64,000 bases of DNA from Mantamonas sphyraenae (Eukaryota; CRuMs; Mantamonadidae). Shown here piece after piece: positions 1 through 10,837 of this stretch. Under the pieces are notes generated by a model. That model was not told where the DNA came from, did no database searches, and saw nothing but the letters and a program-made list of their open reading frames with translations. Position numbers and translations under genes: made by a program. Within the stretch, counting starts at the first letter, position 1; each line of letters begins with the position of its first letter. The DNA lies in assembly GCA_026936335.1 (NCBI GenBank), contig JAPMXV010000051.1, forward strand, positions 310,001 through 374,000. The letters run 5' to 3'.

Positions 1-1649
1 TACAATGCTCAAGCCTCCGTTGCCTGTGTCCAGTGTGGCCTCACTGTTGCCACTGCTGTCGTTGCTGGTGCTGGTATTGCTGCTGTTCGACTCGTCATTC
101 GCCTCTGTGTCCACCACTGTATCTGTCACGTTGCCCTTTGACGCATTGGATGCTCCTGTCGTGGTGATGGACCCCTCCTTGGTGGAAGATATTGTGAAGG
201 AGTCATCGCCGTGCGTGTAGGTGGAATCTACGTCGGCCGGGGTGTCGTCCCCCTCTGATGCTTCAGCCATGTGCAGGAGCGCCTGTTTGGTCATGGCCAG
301 GTCGAGCATTTGGAATGCTGTCTCTTCGTTGCAGTACTTGCGCACGAGGGAAGGGTTCACAAAGAACCGCTCGTGCAGTTTCTGCACATCCAGAATGCCG
401 TTCATGACCAGATCCAGATCCACTGGCCCCAGCACCGTCAGACACACTTGATTCCAGTTGATATGGGAATACACTTGGGTGAACACGTACAACACGTGCA
501 GGGGCGAAACAAAGCGCTCGCCAAAAACATTGAATAGATACAAAACAAGTGTCTCGAGGGTATACGAGGACAACAGAGCGTGATGGGAGCCCAGCATGCG
601 GCTTTCGTAGTAACACCACAGTTTGATCATGAGGATGGCACGTTTGAACAGCTGCTCACGTCCCACAAACCGTGCCACCTCGTCCAAGAACGCGACGCTT
701 TTCAGCGCTCCAAACTGGTTGGCGGACAGGTCGACGGTGAATTGGCCCACCCGACACTTGATAAGATCGACCTGTGGAGCGTGAGGGGGTGAAGGAGACA
801 GAGGGGAACGAGCGTGAGTGGCAGAACATGGCGCCACCTTTCTGGGTCTCCACATCGCCCGGTGTACAGGGGAGCACCGCATACGCAGCCATAACAGCGC
901 AGAAGCAATGACTACACACGGAGAGGGTGGTCCTGTGGTGTTTGCAGCTGCAAGAGGCCAAGGCAGGCGGAAACGTACGCGAGCGCGAATGACTTGGATA
1001 TCCGTGACCGGGTAGGGAGCATCGGTGTCGCTCCTGGCCCTGTGGATGAAAATAGATATCACATATCGCAAGGGAGAAGACGACGTGTGGTGTCGTATGG
1101 GGGGTACACAGGCGAAGAGTGCGTGAGCAAAAGGGCAGCGAGGTGGAGGGCGATGATGGGTTGTGGATGAGAACCCACTTCTGCAGCACACGCAGGACGT
1201 CGCCGAACCAGCCCGCCGATGCATTCTTGTTGGGAAACACAGTGACGTCGATATCGGCGTCAGGGAGGTAGGTGAGTAACGGCAGGGATCCAATCGTCTG
1301 TGAGGGCCCGAGGAAGGACCGGGCGGGTGTCCGCATGGCACCAAGCGTCAGTGTCCGCGCCTCCCTTTGAGTACAGCGTTCCAGTCGGCAAACCACACAA
1401 CCACGCCAGGGGCAATCGATACACACATACACACACACACAACACACACACACATGCTCGGGGCACATACCTCCAATTGGCAATCGCTGTTGGCGGAGAC
1501 GAGGTCGCGCAGGTAGCTGACGACGGCGAAGCGGGCCTTATTGGACTCCTCCATGGGCAAACATAGCTGCAAGAGCTGGTCTGCCAGTTCGTCCAGCTGC
1601 TCGTAGCCGTCCCATTCCAGGTCGACTCGCTGCAGCTGTTCCGAGTCCA
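1..1649 (-). CDS. PAP/OAS1-type noncanonical nucleotidyltransferase (3' end outside window)
   Basis: Four exons: 1649-1471, 1297-1179, 1039-979 and 771 to beyond the left edge. The phases agree at every join and the introns begin GTATGT, GTGGGT and GTACGT. The first ~60 residues are a helical leader. Next comes the polymerase-beta-type nucleotidyltransferase core, with the G-S pair (TIGSLP) and the metal-binding D-x-D in PDADIDVTVF. The following segment (VDLIKCRVG, then NQFGALKSVAF, then IKLWCYYESR) matches the PAP/OAS1 substrate-binding family best known from plant poly(A)/uridylyl-type transferases. After about residue 300 the protein turns Ser/Thr/Asp-rich and continues off the window with no stop. 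Inference: it adds nucleotides to RNA 3' ends; the base preference cannot be read from sequence. Its ATG lies 43 bp from that of the divergent RED gene. Confidence 0.85.
1421..1454. repeat. (CA)n microsatellite inside the first intron of the nucleotidyltransferase
   Basis: Near-perfect CA dinucleotide run. The host gene is on the minus strand, so the transcript reads UG repeats starting about 15 nt after the 5' splice site. Confidence 0.9.
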
Positions 1650-1692
1650 TGGAAAAGTGTGCAGGAGGTTGCGCCGGTCCTGCCACCACCAC

Positions 1693-3585
1693 ATGTACGC
1701 TGGCCCCATCCCCCATCCACACATCCACACTCATGTGCACCTCGGTGCATATCCGGATGATGACCACGCACATCCTCACGCGCTGACACGGCTCACCTCG
1801 CGCAGGAACCAGGACGACTTCCGGGCCCTTGTGCAGCAGAAGCGCAAGGAGCGTCCGACAGCCGCTGCAGACGAGGACATGGACCTTGGTGGCGCTGAAG
1901 AAGGGAGGAAAGAAAGGAAAGCGCCAGTGCACGAGAAGAAAAGGCGTCGCAAGAGGGAGCGCAGCCAGGAGGGAGAGGCAGGCAAGAAGAGCGCGTCGGA
2001 AGGCGAGTCGCCCGAAAAGGCTGGCAGCGGGAGCAGCACAAGCTACCGAGACAGGGCCAAGGAGCGCAGGATGGGCATTCAGGACGATGGGGACATGGCC
2101 AGTGCGTTGAGTGGGCTCAGCGCAGAGGAAACGCAATTCCTGGGCGGCACGGAGGAGACGACGCATCTGGTCAAAGGACTGGACTTTCAGCTGCTCCAAC
2201 AGCGACGCGCACAGATGAAGGCGGAGAAAGAGGCAGCAGCGCAGTCGAGCGACGGCATGGAGACAGAGAGTGGTCTGGCAGTCCTGGACGAGGCCAAACG
2301 AGGCGAAAAGAGCAAACTGGAAGCGCTGGAGCAGAGCACAAAGACGAGGATGGCCGCAGGAGTCCTGCGCGCTTTGTTTGGCCGTCCGTCGGCCGAGCAC
2401 ACCGCACGCCAGTTTGCAGGACGGCAGATGGCATTCTTGTACAACGTGAACCCGGTGAACAGAAGGTACGTGCCGACGGTGAAGCAACGCAGCGGGGACG
2501 CACGCGCTGCAGCTGCCACCCAGGCCGAAGAGGCGTCGTGGGCCAAAGTGAAGGCACGTGTGTACTCTCGTGTCGATCGCGTCATGCAAAAGGCCCGCGA
2601 GACAAACTCTGTGTACGGTGTGCAGCAGGGAGACGTCAAGGGCGAGGTGTCGAAGATCCTAAAGAATGCCGGGCGCAAGGGAAGGCCTCTGGATGCGCCC
2701 TATGTGCCCGTGCGGCTCAATGGCAATGTTTTGGCGCAAGCAGAGATTGAACGCAGGCGAAAAGAGGAGGAGCGGAAGCAGAGAGCGGCCGAGTTGCAGG
2801 CCCGTGCTGAAGCCATGCCAGCACCCTTTGCCGACAGAATGGCGGTGCAAGACGCTGCAGACACAGAGAACGTCAGCGACAGCGACAGCGATGACGACCT
2901 GTACCCAGGCATGGCCTCGTACGAGATCGATCTGGAGGAAGTGGAAAGGAAGCGAGCTGCTGAGGCACCTGCGGCTGCACCGCAGATGTCTGAAGCCGAT
3001 GCAAAGAAAGAAGCCATGCGTCGTAAGCTGCTGGGTTTGGGAGGTGGCGACGACGACAGCGAAAGCGACGAGGAGGGCGACGAAGAGGACGAGAGTGACG
3101 AGGACGACAATGATGATGAGGTGGAGGCATATCCAGACACCAGCGCAGCATTTGACGAAGCAGAGGATGAGATGTTGCCAGCTGGGGCACGCAGCATGAT
3201 GCGCATGGGCAAGCAGCTGTTGAAGGACAAGAAGGCGTTGGAGGAGTACGAGCGCGCGCAAGCGCATGCCAAGTGGAGGAGTGGAGGCTCAAAACGCAAG
3301 GTGGAGCTGGGAGAGGATGGAGAGGAGGTTGTGGAAGAAGAGGAGGACGCCTATGTGTTTGACGACAATATGTACGACGACACCCTCCGCGACAAGGACT
3401 CTGTGAAGCTGGTAGCCGGCCAAAAGGTGGACAAGGAGACAGCCAAGAAGCTGGAGCAGCAGGAACGAAGGAAACTGGGCCAACAGTTGGCGGCCATCAA
3501 TCACAAGCTGAAGAACAGCGACAAGATGGATTTCGACACCGTGAGCAAGCAGCTGAATGAGCGCAAAGAGATGAGCGGCAGGTAG
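1693..3585 (+). CDS. RED/IK-like spliceosomal protein
   Basis: 630 residues from the only in-frame ATG. The first ~35 residues are His/Pro-rich and derive from CA-rich DNA, so the true start may lie in an unseen upstream exon; a usable acceptor (CGCGCAG) sits just before position 1808. The RED_N core is clear: YRDRAKERR at about residue 128, FLGGTEETTHLVKGLDFQLL at about 160, and a segment resembling the family's GRMAYVV region at about 245. The middle is charged and repetitive (Glu/Asp/Arg), typical of this family. The C-terminus is a basic helix (KETAKKLEQQERRKLGQQL) like RED_C. In animals and fungi RED is a subunit of the activated (B complex) spliceosome. It ends with TAG about 25 bp before the (CA)n leader intron of the next gene. 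Confidence 0.85.
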   Translation: MYAGPIPHPHIHTHVHLGAYPDDDHAHPHALTRLTSRRNQDDFRALVQQKRKERPTAAADEDMDLGGAEEGRKERKAPVHEKKRRRKRERSQEGEAGKKSASEGESPEKAGSGSSTSYRDRAKERRMGIQDDGDMASALSGLSAEETQFLGGTEETTHLVKGLDFQLLQQRRAQMKAEKEAAAQSSDGMETESGLAVLDEAKRGEKSKLEALEQSTKTRMAAGVLRALFGRPSAEHTARQFAGRQMAFLYNVNPVNRRYVPTVKQRSGDARAAAATQAEEASWAKVKARVYSRVDRVMQKARETNSVYGVQQGDVKGEVSKILKNAGRKGRPLDAPYVPVRLNGNVLAQAEIERRRKEEERKQRAAELQARAEAMPAPFADRMAVQDAADTENVSDSDSDDDLYPGMASYEIDLEEVERKRAAEAPAAAPQMSEADAKKEAMRRKLLGLGGGDDDSESDEEGDEEDESDEDDNDDEVEAYPDTSAAFDEAEDEMLPAGARSMMRMGKQLLKDKKALEEYERAQAHAKWRSGGSKRKVELGEDGEEVVEEEEDAYVFDDNMYDDTLRDKDSVKLVAGQKVDKETAKKLEQQERRKLGQQLAAINHKLKNSDKMDFDTVSKQLNERKEMSGR

Positions 3586-3626
3586 TTCCACATCGAATTG
3601 ATTCAAGACAGGGGCCATGGACACTC

Positions 3627-3650
3627 CACACACACACACACACACACACA
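3627..3650. repeat. (CA)12 microsatellite in the leader intron of the membrane-protein gene
   Basis: Perfect CA run between the RED stop and a pyrimidine-rich acceptor (TTTTTTGTCCGCAG, ending at 3710). It probably lies in a 5' UTR intron of the gene whose ATG is at 3713. Confidence 0.85.
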
Positions 3651-3712
3651 TGTGTCTTTTGCTCTCCTCCGCCCGTGCGGCCACGCCATCTCTCTCTTTT
3701 TTGTCCGCAGCA

Positions 3713-5888
3713 ATGCTCCTCGCATTGTGGTTCCTGGGTTCCGGGTTTGCGTTGAGCGCAACGACACTGTTGGCACATGTGTTTCCAGCGCTGGACGTGT
3801 ACGAGTGCATCGCAGCAAGCACGCCAGTGGGGTTTACGGTGTTGACTCTGGTGACGCTGGTGGTGACCCTGCTACAGGGCTCCATCAGCACCACGGCCGT
3901 CAGTGTGGTCACTCTCTTGCTGTCATTGGCGGCAAACAACCGCTTGTTTGTGCTACTGCGTGATCAGGCGCGTATGTCGCAACTGAAGGCACAGCTGCGT
4001 GACACGGGCACCCTGGTCGTCTACGTCGGCGTCTGGCTCATCTCACTGCTGTTCTTCCTTCCCCCGCTGTTGTCACACATGGTGCCTGAGCAGGACATGA
4101 TGCTCATGTCGGCAGGCGCCTGCTGGGGCGACCTGCCCTTCCACCTGACGCTGATCACCAGCTGGCTCCACGGATGCAACCGCAGCCTCTCCTCCCTCTA
4201 CGCCATGACCTTCCCAGTGTTTGCCGACCCGGAGCACCATCTGGTGTATCCCATTGTGCCCGACTTTCTCACGGCCCTCCTTGTCAGGGCCGGCTTGTCC
4301 ATGCGAGCCGCCCTCGTCCTTCCCAGCGCCACCCTCGGCGCTGCCTGTCTGCTCCTCCTCGTCCTCTTTCAGCGCCGCTACACAGGCAGCACTGTCGCCG
4401 CCCTCCTTGCGCCCCTCCTGCTCATCTGCTCGGGTGGCGTCGGCGTCTTTGCCTGGCTCTCGCAGTGGCGGTCGGGACAACTCGGCGACTCCCTCATCAA
4501 CGCCATCTTTGCCAACCACCAGGAGTACATTGAGCGCAACGGTGACGGTGGCATTGCCCTGTTTTGGTTCTCTGCCCTTGGTAATGTGCTGCTGCCTCAG
4601 CGCAGTGCCCTGTTTTCCTTTCCTCTCTCCATCCTCTGCTTCCTCGCCCTCCACCTCGCCTGCACACATGCGCGCGACTACAACGACACCCAGGCACGCA
4701 TTGCTGCCATTGCTTCCAAGAAGGACGACGACCTTGTCCAGGGTCTCCACGACGCTTCGGAGCGCTTGCTCCATCGCCAGGCTGCTCTGCTGCGCCACTT
4801 TCGCGCCGCCGTTGCCCTCTGCGGCGTTTCTGCTGCCCTTTTGCCGCTCGTACAGCCGCATGCCTTTATGGCTGTCGTGCTCGTGTGTTTGCCCGTCATT
4901 CTGCTGGAACTCCTGCAGCTGTGGCCTCTGCTGCGACGTTCCTCTGTCTTTCTGCTCGCCCTGGTCGTCGTCCTGCTGCTCATCTCCCTTCCCCAGCTTG
5001 CCATGTTTGTCCAAAAGGGTACTGGCTTCATGCGCCTCGATCCTGTGTGGCTCAGCATGGACTTTGCAGATTCTGCCGATGGCGCGGGGAGCGTGCTGGC
5101 CCCGTTCATGCTCTGGTTCCGTGCCTTGGGCTTCACCTTTGTCCTGGCCATCGTTGGTGCGCCATTTGTGCTTCGTCGCTCTCAGCTGGCCATGTACGTG
5201 GGTGCGTTTGTGCTCCTGGCAGTGTCTACCGTGGTCATGTTCCAGCCTTGGAACAAGGACAACATCAAGCTTGTGTACATGTGGCTGTTTGTGGCCACGG
5301 GTGTGGCTGCACATGTGCTTGTGCGCATGGTTGAACTGGCCAACAAGTATGTGGGTCGTCCTGGCGCTGCGGTGGCCGTGTTGGTGGCGGTCCTCCTGCT
5401 GCTCCTCATGACCGGGGCAGGTGCCCTGTCTGTGTTTCGCTCCCTGCACCAATCCAACGAGTTGTATATTAAGGAGGATGCAGACGTGGCCAGCTGGGTG
5501 ACACGCAACACACCTGCCGACGCCCGCTTCCTCACAGACGACGACCACCGCAACGCAGTCGTCAGTCTTGCTGGTCGCGCCACCGTGGTTGGCTACAATG
5601 GATGGTTGTGGTCACACGGCATGCCTTACGCCGAAAAGCGAGCCCGCATCACACAATTCACCCAGAATGACAAGTATCAGCCCAGCCTGCTACGCGCACT
5701 CGTGCGCGACTACGGCGTGCAGTACCTCGCCATCAACGACCGCTTTGCACACTTCTGGTCTGATGCCGTCGTCGATGGCATGCACAATGATCATGAAAAC
5801 GTTGATGCGGTCTACCACGACGGGCACATTTGGACAGTATTTCACGTCACCGGCCGCGACGACAAGACGGCTACCAGTGCCACCCAGG

Positions 5889-5926
<38 letters not shown>

Positions 5927-5932
5927 CAATGA
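3713..5932 (+). CDS. Polytopic membrane protein, GT-C glycosyltransferase-like, polyglutamine tail
   Basis: 739 residues. The ATG at 3713 follows an acceptor ending at 3710; upstream in-frame codons are CA-repeat translation and were excluded. I count about 12 hydrophobic segments: a signal-anchor-like N-terminus (LLALWFLGSGFALSATTLL) and paired helices through to about residue 600. A conserved-looking luminal loop, GDLPFHLTLITSWLHGCN at about 150, is followed by a loop with QRSALFSFPL. The last ~140 residues form a soluble domain with RNTPADARFLTDD and GYNGWLWSHGM. This layout, with an acidic first loop, many helices and a C-terminal globular domain, resembles uncharacterised GT-C-fold proteins of bacteria, archaea and protists. 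I do not recognise a named orthologue. The protein ends in a run of 13-14 glutamines before TGA, 53 bp from the convergent villin stop. Confidence 0.75.
5888..5929 (+). repeat. CAG trinucleotide run encoding C-terminal polyglutamine
   Basis: CAG/CAA repeats immediately before the stop of the membrane protein. They are in frame and encode the last glutamines. Confidence 0.9.
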
Positions 5933-5985
5933 AAACACATGATGATGATGAGCACACGCTGCATTCATTTCCTCGGCAACCCACA

Positions 5986-8900
5986 TCAGAACAGACCCAG
6001 TTCCTTCTTCTTGTTGTTGCGCTTCCAGCCAGCAAGTGCTTGAAACTCGGCCTTGGTCTGTCCAAAGGCAGCCTCAAAGTCGGCGTCGGACAGGTAGGTC
6101 TCCAGCTGGGTCGGGTCGAGCTGTTCGGGCACAGGGCGAGCCTGCAGCTCCTCCAGGGTGTAGTTCTTGCTGTAGTCGGCGAGCGAGTCCTTGACGGACA
6201 CCAGCGAAGCCAGGGCGCGCGAGTAGGCATCGGCCACCATGTCGGTGTCGAACGACCAGCCCAGGAACTGACTGGTGAACATGGGCGGCTCGCAGCCGGC
6301 CTCGATGCGGTAGATGGGCGTGTCCAGGTCGCGTCCGTCGTTGGCGTTCTCCACGTACGACACAGCCGTCTCCATGGCCATCTTCTTCTCCTGAGAGGTC
6401 GAACCCGAGCCGATCCACACATACACCGTGGTGTAGGTGTCCAGAATGAACACGTCGTCCTGGTCCAGATCGTCCTGGGCAAAGTTGTAGATCTCCTCCA
6501 CCTCAAACACACCCGACACGTCGGAGCACTGGAACAGACGCGGCGGGCGCGCTGCCTCCTCGGAATCCTTGTGCTTGGCGTACTCGGTCTTGCCGCCGAG
6601 GGCATCCCAGAACGCATCGGGCTCGTCACCCTCCGCGACTTCCGTCACGCTGCGGCTCTCCTGCAGGATCTTGGCGATCTCCAGGGCAGTCTCCTTCTCG
6701 TCGTCCGAAGCGCCCTCGCCGTACCACACGTACATGGTCTGCGGCGTAAGCAGCACGAAGCAGTCGCCCGAGTTGAGGCAGGCGGCGCGCTCCTCGACCT
6801 GAATGGCACGCGTGTCCCAGGCGTTGGTGCCCTTGACGTGGAAGAGCGAGATGCCGTCGACGTCGTACGAGTCCGAGTCGTTGGCGTTGGCAAAGGCCGA
6901 CGCCTTGCCACCCTGGTGCACAATCATCTTGCCACGGAACATCTCCAGGAAGTGGCGCGGCTCCTTGTTCTGCACCACACGCACCTGCACGGCACCACCG
7001 CCCAGGCTGTCGTCCAGATCCTTGGCGAGCAGAGCGCTGGCGCCCTTCTCGTCTGCGGTCGAGTCGCGTCCCTGCCAGAAGTAGATGATCCACGCCTCGC
7101 GGCCGTTCTGCTCGTAGGTGAACAGCAGGATGTAGCTGTCGCCACCGTAGAACTGGCCGTACTGCTCCTTGGGCCAGGCGGCCTTCTCAAAGTTCTCGAT
7201 GCGCCAGATGTCCAGCTTGCCGTCGACGGGGCCGGCGTGCTCCTCCACCTCCTGGCGGTTGGAGTGCATGGCGCCGATGTCGATGGCCTTCTGTTCACGG
7301 CGTTTAGCCACGTTGCCTCCGCTGTTGTTGGAGAAGTCCACAGGCACGTACGAGTCATGCCAGTCGGAGAAGAAGCCCTTGAAGATGGGCGTCTCAGCGT
7401 TCTCCACCACACGCGAGATGGGAGTCCAGTCGGGGCGGTTGTTGTCCGACAGGAACTGCTGTGCGTTGATCATCACAGCGTTCTTCTCCTGCTTGGTGGC
7501 ACCCTTGCCGACCCAGCAGTAGATTTCGGCTCCCGTGTCGAGCAGGAAGCAGTCGTTGGTGTCCAGCATTTCCTGCTTGAGCGGCTTGTGGCCGATCTCG
7601 GTGATCTCCAGCGAGCCAGAGGCATCCGAGACCAGGAACAGCTTGATCTCCTCGGCGGCCTTGAGCTCCTCCTCTTCGTCGCTGCCTCCCTCGTCGGCGG
7701 TCTTGATGTAGCCCTTGCCGCCAAGCTCGCTCCAGAACTCGTCGGGGGCTTCGCCCTCGCCCTCCTCAATGATGATCACATTGGCGCGGGCACCGCGCTC
7801 CTGGTCACGGATGCGCACGGCGACCTCGACACCCTTGGCGCGCTCCTTGCGGCTCGAGTCCTTGCCGTTCCACTGGTAGATGGTAAGACCCTTGTCGAGG
7901 ATGAAGACATCACCCGAGTTGAGCGAGTCGCAGCTGAGCTCGACCTGCTTGACGCGGATGTTGCGGCGGCCCTTGAGGTGCAGCAGACGCGTAGGCCACG
8001 AGTCACGCTCGACGTGCTTGAAGCCAGAGTCGACACCACCCTCGAGGTACTCGATGCCACCACGGAACACAGAGAGGAACTCCTTGGACTCGTGGCCCTG
8101 CACCTCACGGTGCTGCACGGGGCCACCACCCAGGTAGTCGTCCAGCTCGACAGTCTGTGGCGCAGGTGCAAGGTAGATGTGTGTGAGTGTGTGTGTGAGT
8201 GTGTGTGTGTGTGTGAGTTTGTGTGTGTGTGTGTGTGTGTCTGGTTGGAAAAACAAAGTGTTGTCAACGGTCGCAAAAACGCACCTTGTACGCGGCCACA
8301 CCCTTCTCGTCCTGGGAGCACTCGCTGCCCAGCCAGAAGAAGATGTCCCACTCGAACGAAGACGAGCCCGGGAGCTCCTTGGTCTGTGTGTGTCGATTCG
8401 TCGAGGTGCAGAGAGGTCGCGCCAGGCCAGGCGCAGCGGCAGGAAAAAGTGAGGTGTCAGCGACAACGAGGAGCAACTTGCTCAAAAACACCCGACACAA
8501 GAAATCTGTGCTGGGTTTTCCGTGGCCCCGCCCATGTCCACACAGAGCTCGACAGCGTTGTACATCGGTGCCCCAGCATGGGAAACGCATGTCCAGGCCC
8601 ACCAAACCATGCGACGGCGTCGCAGGATGACCACAGCACACGCCAGACGGGCGGAGCGGAAACAAAAGAGGGGAAAATTCTTGACGGAAGAGGGCTCGCC
8701 CACGTGTCCTTTTTCCCCTCCCTGACGCTCCAACCGGTCCTTATTCGCCTGTCGACGCCATCTCCCTCCCCGCACAAACGTACCTGAAGCACAATGTAGG
8801 CGTCACCGGTGTAGAACTTGCCGTACGACTCCTTGGGCTGTGTGTTTTGCGCGGTGCGAGTGTGTTCCGTTGTCAGAAGCCGGTCACTTTTTTTGGCACC

Positions 8901-9082
8901 CCCCCCCCCTCCTTTTGACGCCAACGCCACAGCACGCAGCATTTTGCCCTCCTGCCTGTGTGCATGACTTTCCACAGTCAACTCACCTGAGCCACCGGCT
9001 TGAGGTTCTCGATACGCCAGATCTCCAGGCCGGGGGCGGCGCCGGAGCCGGTGAAAGCAGGATCAGACATGGTTTGCGACAT
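5986..9082 (-). CDS. Villin (gelsolin repeats plus headpiece)
   Basis: Four exons: 9082-8987, 8837-8784, 8383-8285 and 8154-5986. All junctions are in phase, giving 805 residues, close to animal villins (about 820). The N-terminus holds the first gelsolin repeat (LEIWRIENL, then SYGKFYTGDAYIVL, then DIFFWLGSECSQDEKGVAAY). Further repeats follow, with the repeated signature of a short strand, D-x-F-x-L-D and W-x-G (GDVFILDKGLTIYQWNGK; DCFLLDTGAEIYCWVGKG; GDSYILLFTY). The last ~35 residues are a textbook headpiece: YLSDADFEAAFG, a central W, and KKKELGLF at the C-terminus. Role from family knowledge: calcium-dependent actin severing and capping, and bundling through the headpiece. The start codon overlaps the 3' end of the TRM5 reading frame on the same strand. 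The stop is 53 bp from the convergent membrane-protein gene. Confidence 0.95.
8179..8240. repeat. (GT)n microsatellite in villin intron 3
   Basis: About 60 bp of GT/GA repeats inside intron 8155-8284. On the transcribed minus strand this is CA-rich sequence ending ~24 nt upstream of the 3' splice site. Confidence 0.9.
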
Positions 9083-9340
9083 GGTGAAGCCTGTGTCGGT
9101 GATGGCAGCCACGGTCGGGTGTGAGTGAGTGTGTGCATGATGTGTGGGTCACGGACGATGGACACATGTCACGTACGATTTGTTGTTTGAAGTGGTGGTC
9201 AAGTTCGCGTGTGGCGTCCACACGCTGCCTTTTCTCGCCATCATCACCCTCTCCCTGCCCTTCGTCCACCTCGTCCACATCCTTGCGCTTGGATCCTACT
9301 TGCACGCCGCTCGTATCATTACTGCTGCTGCTGCTGCTGT

Positions 9341-9377
<37 letters not shown>

Positions 9378-10775
9378 TGCATCGAACGCGACTCCGCTCG
9401 GAACACGGAACGAGACACACAGCATGCGCTTCTTGGGTGCCACATCGCGCACATCATGCACCGAGTACTCCTCCAGAGATGCACCCAGCACGGCCTCCAC
9501 ACGCTCGCGCGCGTCCTCCATCGCGTCCAGCTTGTTGCTGAAGCAGTAACAGTGCACCATCGGCAGCTCCCGCGTCTCCCACTGCATCTGGTTGGCCACA
9601 AACCCGCCGCGGAACACGTCCACAAACTCAATCGCCGTTGCTGGCAAGTTCATCACAATGTGGTCCATGAGCACGGGCTCCACGTTGATCTCCTTGGCCG
9701 AGTCGTACTTGCTCGTATCGATCACGCGCTGTTTGCGAAAGTAAGGCTTGATGCTATCCTGTTCGTTGCCCACGGTTGCGGTGGTAGGCACCGTGTATGT
9801 GCCTCCGTTCAGCATCAGCCGCATAAAGTCCCGGGCGTCCAGGTTGAACGGCACCAGGCGCGACGATGCTCCGTTGTACACTGCATTCTGTTTCAGGTAG
9901 TGGTATGACATGGGATTCAGGTCGTTTGCATACACCGTGGCACCCCCCTTGGCTGCAGGCACTGCAAACGGTCCGATCCCGGCAAACATGTCGCACACCA
10001 CGCTGCCTGCCGTCAGCTTGATCACCCGCTCGTGTTCCCGATGCAGTCTACTGTTCCAATACAGCGTGCTAAAGTCCAGACGGAAGTCGCAATCGTTCTC
10101 CCTCACCTCAGCCACGAGGTCGGGCTCACCAGCAATCACCTCCATCTCAAAGAAGCGATAAACGTTGTGAATGTTCGACAACTTGTTCACCACAGTCGTG
10201 ATCTGTTTGCTCGTCTTGTCCAGCAGCACCTCGCCAATCACCTTTTTGTACGGCAGCTGTGCGTCGCGCAGGTTGAAGTGGGCAATGTGGCCCACCGTCT
10301 CAAACCCAGTCGGCACATCCACATCCTCCGGCAGCACCTTGCGCATCACTTGTTCGTAACTCAGGTCGTCGTAGCCCACTTCCAGCGTGTGGTCCACCAC
10401 TGCGTACTCTGCCACCTTCTCTCGCACGTCCGCTTCCAGGGAATCGAGCGACGTCACCTCTTCGCTCAACAGTAGCAGCTTTGTGGGCACATTGTCGCCA
10501 CCTGCACCGCCGCTACTGCTGCTCGCTGCCATAGCCTGCGGATCGTCCACAATTGTGCTGCGGCGTGGCTTGTTGTACCACAGCTTGGACAGTGTTTTGT
10601 CTCGGCGCAGCGAGTTCAACTTTGTCACCGGAACTCGCAGCGCCAGCATCGGCGACGTGCTGTTGAACGCCTCCTTGTCGATATGCTCAATCGCTTGCGG
10701 AACATCTCTGGGTCTCGCGTAGTGCGGGTTCGAAGACGAAGAGGACGACATGGTTGTTGCGGCACGCCGGAACAT
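9063..10775 (-). CDS. TRM5: tRNA (guanine-37-N1)-methyltransferase TRM5
   Basis: 570 residues in one open frame. The ATG at 10775 gives MFRRAATTM; the next in-frame ATG (10751) would drop a short basic leader that could be a mitochondrial signal. Family hallmarks are in order: a D1-like N-terminal region with VPVTKLNSLRRDK; NKLSNIHNVYRFFEMEVIAG (about 225-245); FRLDFSTLYWNSRLHREHER; the SAM-binding CDMFAGIGPFAVPAAKGG; ANDLNPMSYHYLKQN; and the NLP motif in IVMNLPATAIEFVDVF. The enzyme methylates G37 next to the anticodon using S-adenosylmethionine. The tail is Ser/Asn-rich, encoded by CTG/TTG-type repeats on the plus strand. The last ~18 codons follow a possible donor (GTACGT) and run 20 bp into the villin start, so the extreme C-terminus may be spliced differently. 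Confidence 0.93.
9322..9378. repeat. CTG/TTG trinucleotide tract coding Ser/Asn run in TRM5 tail
   Basis: Imperfect trinucleotide repeat within the TRM5 coding sequence. It is read on the minus strand as alternating Ser and Asn codons. Confidence 0.85.
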
Positions 10776-10837
10776 TCAGGGTGCTTGCCACCGCGCAAAC
10801 GCGCCCCAATTCCACCCAAACCAACACGAGGCCAAGC

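Noticed and set aside
1657-1692. N-terminal extension of RED upstream of 1693
   Set aside because: Begins with GTG rather than ATG and would start 7 bp from the divergent start codon; it is CA-repeat-like sequence.
4073-5548. Long minus-strand open frame opposite the polytopic membrane protein
   Set aside because: Antisense shadow of a biased GC-rich coding sequence; Gly/His/Glu-rich with no motif.
5830-8787. Very long plus-strand open frame opposite villin
   Set aside because: It is the antisense translation of strongly conserved villin exons; the composition is Val/Leu/His-rich with no domain.
8983-9165. Splicing of the TRM5 tail to the acceptor just before the villin ATG
   Set aside because: It reads villin exon 1 in the wrong frame and yields an implausible Pro/Ser/Arg tail.
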